Shown: positions 58,909 through 64,000 of the stretch, one piece after another | Layout: every line of letters begins with the position of its first letter | Position numbering within the stretch: position 1 is the stretch's first letter | NCBI RefSeq assembly: GCF_030209355.1 | Contig: NZ_JARVSF010000045.1 | Coordinates: forward strand, 33,669-97,668 | Length of the DNA stretch: 64,000 bases | Origin: Pseudarthrobacter sp. fls2-241-R2A-127 | GTDB taxonomy: Bacteria > Actinomycetota > Actinomycetes > Actinomycetales > Micrococcaceae | Direction of reading: 5' to 3' | Program-made: the position numbers and the translations under genes | Notes under the pieces: generated by a model | What the model saw: only the letters and a program-made list of their open reading frames with translations | What the model was told of the DNA's origin: nothing | Database searches by the model: none

Positions 58909-59511
58909 ATGCCCGAAACAGAGCCTTCCGCACCGCGCTTCACCGTCGAGACCGCCAAGGTCCTCGCCGAAGTTGCCCACAACCGCCAAAAGGACAAACT
59001 CAAGCGGCCATACCGCGAGCACGTCCTGGCCGTAGGGGACGCGCTGGCGGATTTCGACGACGACATCCGGATCGCCGGCTACCTCCACGACATTGCGGAG
59101 GACACCCCGATCACCCGGCAGGCGCTGCTGGACATGGGCGTCTCCGAGCGCGCCGTGGACATCATTGAACGGGTCACCAACCGGCTGCACGCAAACCCTG
59201 ATGACTACCTGTCCGGCATCCATGAGATAGCCGAGGACCACGACGCGACGCTGGTCAAGATTGCCGACAACGCCCACAATTCGCTGCCCGAACGTGTGAA
59301 AGCCCTCGCAGAAAAGTGGCCCGACAAGCCGCCGGTCACCCGCTACGACGACGCGCGGCCGGTGCTGTACGCCGCGGTTCCGGTGGAGGAAACCCGCAAG
59401 ATCCTGGCCCGGATCAACCCCTGGCTGCTGGAGGAATTCGACGCCATGCTGGATGAGGACGACGACACCGACTACGAGAACCTCTCCTACGACGACGTTT
59501 CCGGGGACTAG
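58909..59511 (+). CDS. HD-domain phosphohydrolase ((p)ppGpp-hydrolase-like)
   Basis: 200 residues. REHVLAVGDALADFDDDIRIAGYLHDIAEDTPITRQAL carries the H...HDxxEDT metal motif of the SpoT/MESH1 hydrolase fold, and LVKIADNAHNSLPERV the C-terminal metal/substrate motif (K-x-A-D-x-x-x-N). No synthetase domain. Acidic C-terminal tail. Substrate could be (p)ppGpp or another nucleotide. Its stop shares CTAG with the convergent GNAT-AAA gene. Confidence 0.82.
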   Translation: MPETEPSAPRFTVETAKVLAEVAHNRQKDKLKRPYREHVLAVGDALADFDDDIRIAGYLHDIAEDTPITRQALLDMGVSERAVDIIERVTNRLHANPDDYLSGIHEIAEDHDATLVKIADNAHNSLPERVKALAEKWPDKPPVTRYDDARPVLYAAVPVEETRKILARINPWLLEEFDAMLDEDDDTDYENLSYDDVSGD

Positions 59512-60824
59512 ACCCGGCCCAGCGTTCCGATGTCCTCCAGGAAGTCCGCCTGCACCTCCGCGCTGACGGTGGTGCGGGTATCGCCGATGGCATCAAGGTA
59601 GTCCTGGGTCGAGGGACCCTTCCTGACCGCCTCCCGGACGGAGACCTCGCCGCCGGACGCCAGCCCGCCGTCGTCGTACACCGCTTTCTCCAGCGCCCGC
59701 TGGGAAGCACTCCGCGCGGCGTACTCGATGTCCGCCGGGGAGAAGCCTTCGGTCCGTTCCACCAACAGCTCCACGTCCACGGCGTCCACCACGGCTGCCG
59801 GGATGAACCGCTGCCACATCGCTTCCCGTGCCTGCCGGTCCGGCAGGCCGATCGGAATCACGTAGTCGAACCTGCCGTGGCGCAGGAAGGCGGAGTCCAG
59901 CGCCCGGATGAAGTTGGTGGCGCACACCAGCAGCCGGCCGGGCTGTTCCCGGAATGCCGGAATAATCTTGAGCAGCTCGTTGGTCACGCCCTGCAGCGGA
60001 GACGGCGGATCCCCGGCCCGCTGGGAGGCGATCTCCTCCACCTCGTCGATGAACACCACGGCGTGCTCCAGCTCGGCGATTTCCAGGAACGTCTCGCGCA
60101 GCGCTCCCGCCAGGCCCTGGGGATCGCCCGCCAGCCGGGACGGGAACACCTCCACGAACGGCCACTCGAGCCGGGACGCGATGGCCTTGGCGAAGGTGGT
60201 TTTGCCGGTGCCGGGAGGGCCGAAGAGGACGACGGCGCGCGGCGGCACCACGCCGAATTCGTCCGCCAGGTCCGCCTCGGCCAGTGGAAGCACCAGGCGG
60301 CGTTCCAGCAGCTCCTTTTCCTTGCGCATGCCGGCCACGTTTTCCCACAGGTCGCGGGCCAGGACCCGGCCGCCCAGCTGGCCCAGGGCGCCAAGTTCCT
60401 GGCGCTGGACCGGGATGGTGCGCTCGAAGTACCGCAGGTTCTTCTTCAGTGCGAAGCCCCTGCCCAGGAAGGCCTCCACCCGGGTTTCGGACTCCGGCAT
60501 CAGCGCCGAGAGCTTGTTCAGCCCGTGCGGGGCCATGCGGTTCTCGACGGCGGCCAGCAGCGAGGTGCCGATGCCCCGGCCGCGGTACTCGGGCAGGGTG
60601 GCAAGGAACACGATCCAGCCTTGGTCGTGCGCGGCGCGTCCGACGGCGGCACCCACCACCTGCTCACCCTGCACCGCCACCACGGCGTGGTCCTTTTCGC
60701 AGGACGCAAGGACCTCGGAGAGGGCGTACACGGGTTCGACGTTGTCCGCCTTCAGGGTCTCCCAGAGGTGCAGGATCCCGTCCAGGTCCGCCGAGTGGAA
60801 ATCCCTGATCCGCCAGTTGGTCAT
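59508..60824 (-). CDS. GNAT acetyltransferase fused to an AAA+ ATPase
   Basis: 438 residues. Residues 1-138 are a complete GNAT domain with motif A TLPEYRGRGIGTSLL (R81-G-R-G-I-G86) and AFLGRGFALKKNLRYFERTI as the last strands. A linker (about 139-195) leads to an AAA+ domain: Walker A GPPGTGKT (202-209), Walker B VVFIDE (D260-E261), sensor 1 Asn304 in CATNF, arginine fingers in FLRHGRFD (315-320) and a C-terminal lid with GFSPADIEYAARSAS. The AAA core resembles the FtsH/Cdc48/proteasomal-ATPase class. Both halves look intact, so this is a genuine two-function protein; neither substrate is known. ATG at 60824. Confidence 0.88.
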   Translation of the reverse strand: MTNWRIRDFHSADLDGILHLWETLKADNVEPVYALSEVLASCEKDHAVVAVQGEQVVGAAVGRAAHDQGWIVFLATLPEYRGRGIGTSLLAAVENRMAPHGLNKLSALMPESETRVEAFLGRGFALKKNLRYFERTIPVQRQELGALGQLGGRVLARDLWENVAGMRKEKELLERRLVLPLAEADLADEFGVVPPRAVVLFGPPGTGKTTFAKAIASRLEWPFVEVFPSRLAGDPQGLAGALRETFLEIAELEHAVVFIDEVEEIASQRAGDPPSPLQGVTNELLKIIPAFREQPGRLLVCATNFIRALDSAFLRHGRFDYVIPIGLPDRQAREAMWQRFIPAAVVDAVDVELLVERTEGFSPADIEYAARSASQRALEKAVYDDGGLASGGEVSVREAVRKGPSTQDYLDAIGDTRTTVSAEVQADFLEDIGTLGRV

Positions 60825-60947
60825 CGCTTGCTCCTGTTGGTTCGTCGTTGAGCCAGTGTGGACATCTCAGGTGAGCATATGTGAAGCGCGCAGCGGGAGG
60901 GTTGCGGCGGCGTTGCATGACGCCGCCCGCCCGCACGCCTGCACCGC

Positions 60948-61895
60948 TTAGACCCCCAGCCGGTCCATGGTGTTCCGCAGGGTGTCGGCGGAAAGCTGCA
61001 GGGCTTCCAGTTCACCGCTGTCCATGGGTGTGTCCAGGACCCGGTGCACTCCGCCTCGGCCCACCACGCTGGGAAGGGACAGTGCCACGCCCGAGATGCC
61101 GTACTGCCCGGACAAGACCGTGGAGACGGGCAGGACGGCATTGTCGTCCCGAAGCAGCGCCTCCACGATGCGGGCGCCGGAGAGGCCGATAGCGTAGTTC
61201 GTCGCTCCCTTCCCGGCGATGACCTTGTAGGCGGCCTGCACCACGTCCCGGGCCGTGGCGGCGAGGCTGTCCGAGGTGAAGACCGGGCCGGCGTCGTCCG
61301 TCCAGTCGCGGATGGGGACGGTCCCGATCGTGGCACCGGACCACAGCGGAAATTCGGTGTCGCCGTGCTCGCCCACCATGCTGGCATGCACGCTGGTGAC
61401 GGAAATACCTGCCCGGCGGGCCAGCAGCCACCGCAGCCGGGACGTGTCCAAGACGGTGCCGGAAGAGAAGATCCGCTCCGGTGGAAGCCCCGAAATGCGC
61501 TGGGCGGCCACCGTCAGGACGTCGCAAGGGTTGGTGACCAGGACGTAGACGGCGTCCGGAGCCCGCGCAAGCAGCGGCGGCATCAACTGCTCGAGAATCC
61601 TGACGTTGGTGCCGGCCAGGTCCAGGCGGCTTTGGCCGGGGTTTTGCTTGGCGCCCGCGGTAATCACCACCACGTCGGCGCCCTCCGTGACGGCGATGTC
61701 CCCGCCGCCGTCCACCGTTGCCGAGGCCGCGGCGAACTGGCTGCCGTGGGCAAGGTCCAGGGCCTCCGCCTCAGCCTTGGAGGCATTGACGTCGAACAGG
61801 GCGATGCTGCTGGCCGAGCCGCGGATCAGCGCGGCATAGGCCAGCGATGTGCCAACGCTCCCGGCCCCCACCACTGCGAGTTTGGATCCTGCCAT
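60948..61895 (-). CDS. ldh: L-lactate dehydrogenase
   Basis: 315 residues. It reduces pyruvate to L-lactate with NADH. KLAVVGAGSVGTSLAYAAL is the NAD loop; NPCDVLTVAAQRISGLPPERIFSSGTVLDTSRLR and MVGEHGDTEFPLWS (catalytic His in GEHGD) are LDH signatures, and the substrate-loop Gln of lactate-type enzymes is visible in TAGAKQNPGQSRLDL. The ATG at 61895 begins the NAD strand; the frame upstream overlaps ggt and is rejected. Confidence 0.94.
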   Translation of the reverse strand: MAGSKLAVVGAGSVGTSLAYAALIRGSASSIALFDVNASKAEAEALDLAHGSQFAAASATVDGGGDIAVTEGADVVVITAGAKQNPGQSRLDLAGTNVRILEQLMPPLLARAPDAVYVLVTNPCDVLTVAAQRISGLPPERIFSSGTVLDTSRLRWLLARRAGISVTSVHASMVGEHGDTEFPLWSGATIGTVPIRDWTDDAGPVFTSDSLAATARDVVQAAYKVIAGKGATNYAIGLSGARIVEALLRDDNAVLPVSTVLSGQYGISGVALSLPSVVGRGGVHRVLDTPMDSGELEALQLSADTLRNTMDRLGV

Positions 61896-61984
61896 GGTTC
61901 CCCGTCCTTCCCGGAGTCGTTGAGTGTGTCGTACCCGGAGGGTAGCGTGGCCCACATCACGCAAACCCCCACTTAGGAGCCACC

Positions 61985-63817
61985 ATGCCACATTTCGGAC
62001 GCCGGCTCGCCGCTGTTACTGCGGCGCTTGCCATCGGCGTGACCACCGGGGCCGTCAGTCCCGCTGCAGCGGACCCCCGGCAGACCGACAAGAATCCCAC
62101 GGCCACCGGTTACGGCGGCGCGGTCAGCACAGTGGACCCGGAAGCATCGGCAGCAGCCATCGAGGTCCTCCGGAAGGGCGGGAACGCGGTTGACGCCGCT
62201 GTTGCCGCCGCAGCCACGCTGGGCGTCACCGAGCCCTACAGCGCCGGCATCGGCGGAGGTGGCTATTTTGTCTACTACGACGCCAAGTCCGGAAAGGTCA
62301 GCACCATCGACGGCCGCGAAACGGCGCCCGCGGGGATCAAACCGGATGCCTTCATCAACCCCGCCACCAGCAAGCCCTACCCTTTCACCCCGGAACTGGT
62401 CACCAGCGGCGTCTCCGTGGGCGTCCCCGGAACGCCTGCCACGTGGGAACGCGCCCTGGAACGGTGGGGGAGCATCAGCCTCGGGGACGCTCTGAAGCCG
62501 GCTATCAAAGTCGCCGACCGGGGCTTCGTGGTGGACGATACGTTCCGCAACCAAACCAAGGACAACCAGACCCGGTTTGAGGCGTTCACGTCCACCAAGG
62601 ACCTGTACCTCCAAGGCGGCAAGCTGCCGGAAGTGGGTTCGGTCTTCAAGAACCACGATCTCGCCGACACGTACCGGATGCTGGCCCGCGACGGCATGGA
62701 CGCGTTCTACACCGGCCCTCTCGCGGAAGAAATCGCCAACACCGTCCAGAATCCGCCGAAGTCCCCGGACACCAAGCTTCCCGTGCCCGTGGGGTCCATG
62801 ACGGCGGAAGACCTGGAGAACTACAAGGCCGTGGACCAGGACCCCACCCACGTGAACTACCGCGGCTATGACGTCTACGGCATGGCGCCGTCCAGCAGTG
62901 GCGGCACCACCGTGGGGGAGTCCCTGAACATCCTGGACGTGTTCGACCTGCCGGCGTTGAAAGCTGACCAGCCGGCCGTCCTGCACCACTACCTCGAAGC
63001 CAGTGCCCTGGCCTTCGCGGACCGTGGGAAGTACGTTGGCGACCCTGCCTTCGTGAAGGTCCCGACGAAGGCCCTGACGGATCCCGTTTTCGGCAAGGAA
63101 CGAGCCTGCGAGCTGGATCCCAACCATGCGGCACCCAAGCCGGTGCTGCCCGGCGATGTCACGTCCTACGACGGCACCTGCCCGGCCGGCCCGGCCGCGG
63201 CCGCCGACGAGAAAGACACCGAAAACATCTCCACCACCAACATGACCGTCTCGGACAAGTGGGGCAACGTGGTGGAGTACACGCTGACCATCGAGCAGAC
63301 CGGCGGGTCCGGCATGGTGGTTCCCGGCCGCGGCTTCCTGCTCAATAACGAGCTCACCGACTTCTCCACGGTGTACAGCGCCACTGATCCCAACCGCATC
63401 GAGCCGGGCAAGCGGCCGCGGTCGTCCATGTCGCCCACCATCCTCCTGGAGGACGGCAAGCCCTTCCTGGCCTTGGGCTCCCCGGGCGGCTCCACCATCA
63501 TCACCACGGTGCTGCAGACCCTGGTCAACCGCATTGACCTGGGCATGAGTACGCCGGACGCCATCGCGGCGCCCCGCGCCTCCCAGCGGAACACGGCCAG
63601 TGTCACCGCTGAGCCCGCCTTCATCGACAAGTACGGCACGGCGCTGACGTCCCGCTTTGGCCACAAGCTGACTCCCTCCGGCGACTCGTTCACGTCCGCT
63701 TCGGAGATCGGGGCAGCCACCGCCATCGAGTTCCTGAAGGACGGACGCACCCTGGCTGCCGCGGAACCCGTCAGGCGCGGCGGCGGCTCGGCCCTGGTGG
63801 TTACGCCGTCGAAGTGA
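61985..63817 (+). CDS. ggt: Gamma-glutamyltransferase, secreted
   Basis: 610 residues. A Sec signal peptide (about 1-29, ALAIGVTTGAVSPAAA) exports it. It hydrolyses or transfers the gamma-glutamyl group of glutathione. Large-subunit motifs GGNAVDAAVAAAATLGVTEPYSAGIGGGGYFVYYD and DGRETAP are present; self-cleavage should occur before Thr417 in NISTTNMTV, the catalytic nucleophile of the small subunit, and RPRSSMSPTILL and GSPGGSTIITTVLQ complete the active site. Divergent from ldh; a strong terminator follows. Confidence 0.96.
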   Translation: MPHFGRRLAAVTAALAIGVTTGAVSPAAADPRQTDKNPTATGYGGAVSTVDPEASAAAIEVLRKGGNAVDAAVAAAATLGVTEPYSAGIGGGGYFVYYDAKSGKVSTIDGRETAPAGIKPDAFINPATSKPYPFTPELVTSGVSVGVPGTPATWERALERWGSISLGDALKPAIKVADRGFVVDDTFRNQTKDNQTRFEAFTSTKDLYLQGGKLPEVGSVFKNHDLADTYRMLARDGMDAFYTGPLAEEIANTVQNPPKSPDTKLPVPVGSMTAEDLENYKAVDQDPTHVNYRGYDVYGMAPSSSGGTTVGESLNILDVFDLPALKADQPAVLHHYLEASALAFADRGKYVGDPAFVKVPTKALTDPVFGKERACELDPNHAAPKPVLPGDVTSYDGTCPAGPAAAADEKDTENISTTNMTVSDKWGNVVEYTLTIEQTGGSGMVVPGRGFLLNNELTDFSTVYSATDPNRIEPGKRPRSSMSPTILLEDGKPFLALGSPGGSTIITTVLQTLVNRIDLGMSTPDAIAAPRASQRNTASVTAEPAFIDKYGTALTSRFGHKLTPSGDSFTSASEIGAATAIEFLKDGRTLAAAEPVRRGGGSALVVTPSK

Positions 63818-63840
63818 CGGGCAGGAACCGCCGTTAAACC

Positions 63841-63892
63841 CCGACGGCGGCACCCAGGTTCCATAATTCCGGAACCCGGGTGCCGCCGTCGG
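63841..63892. terminator. Terminator after ggt
   Basis: Arms 63841-63862 and 63871-63892 pair at 21 of 22 positions with an 8-nt loop (ATAATTCC), between ggt and the convergent partial gene. Exits to GACGTTCT; probably bidirectional. Confidence 0.8.
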
Positions 63893-63905
63893 ACGTTCTA
63901 GGGCA

Positions 63906-64000
63906 CTACTTCTTGAAGGTGTCAGCCGCCGCGTTGGCAACCACCGGGGAGGTGCCGGTGTAGCCGTCGCGGGTTTCGGCGATTTGGCGGATGCGGTGGC
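63906..64000 (-). CDS. Partial CDS, C-terminal 30 residues only
   Basis: The minus-strand frame from the right edge reads HRIRQIAETRDGYTG and then TSPVVANAAADTFKK, ending at TAG 63906-63908, 13 bp after the shared terminator. Codon usage fits a real gene. Too little is visible to name it. Confidence 0.55.
   Translation of the reverse strand, partial: HRIRQIAETRDGYTGTSPVVANAAADTFKK

Noticed and set aside
61973..63940. 655-codon open frame on the - strand
   Set aside because: Antisense to ggt and running through its terminator; no recognisable protein features.

Overview
The window is high-GC chromosomal DNA from a Micrococcaceae actinobacterium, most likely Arthrobacter or Pseudarthrobacter. 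This assignment rests on protein style, codon bias toward G/C third positions, frequent GTG starts and the gene set, not on a database search. No rRNA, tRNA, insertion sequence, prophage or CRISPR array was seen. The content is mostly ordinary: central metabolism, transport and many one-gene regulators, each beside its target and separated from it by a readable palindromic operator.

Layout. 1-6502: an edge-truncated MFS transporter with a tandem palindromic operator, an ACT/membrane protein, then a 4-hydroxybenzoate group (FUSC exporter, IclR regulator, pobA) and a TetR/FAD-monooxygenase divergent pair. 6530-11309: GNAT, MarR, a small zinc-ribbon-like protein coupled to a soluble Ser/Thr kinase, a histidine phosphatase and purB. 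11476-14685: a WXG-like small protein coupled to a large alpha/beta hydrolase, a secreted glycoside-hydrolase-like protein and a YvlD/holin-like membrane protein. 14799-20372: an aminotransferase and a branched-chain 2-oxoacid dehydrogenase operon (E1 alpha, E1 beta, E2) with a PAP2-like gene behind it. 20403-24090: a hypothetical protein, UspA, a PLP aminotransferase, an FMN reductase and a TetR regulator. 24447-30424: a complete peptide-type ABC importer. 30521-34230: a MocA oxidoreductase, a near-perfect 28-bp hairpin, and alanine dehydrogenase with its PucR-type regulator. 34248-41434: alpha/beta hydrolase, excisionase-like protein, PTS enzyme I, TetR, and mannitol PTS plus mannitol-1-phosphate dehydrogenase. 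41583-50007: GNAT, MarR/MFS pair, sugar porter, DHA2 drug exporter, RraA-like protein, MFS and TetR. 50295-53748: malic enzyme behind a DasR-type site, DUF456, a hypothetical protein and a LysE exporter. 53855-57691: an Lrp regulator, a cluster of a WXG100-type protein with two paralogous lipoproteins (one broken by an in-frame amber codon), and a second Lrp regulator. 58009-64000: gluQRS, an HD hydrolase, a GNAT-AAA+ fusion, lactate dehydrogenase, gamma-glutamyltransferase and an edge-truncated gene.

The least explained parts are the WXG100/lipoprotein cluster (54318-57159), which looks like a secreted effector with duplicated partner lipoproteins; the GNAT-AAA+ fusion (59508-60824); the WXG-like/hydrolase pair (11476-13151); and several intergenic structures: the 28-bp hairpin at 31588-31647, the orphan hairpin at 57924-57984, the DasR-type site at 50007-50022 and the tandem operator at 499-527.
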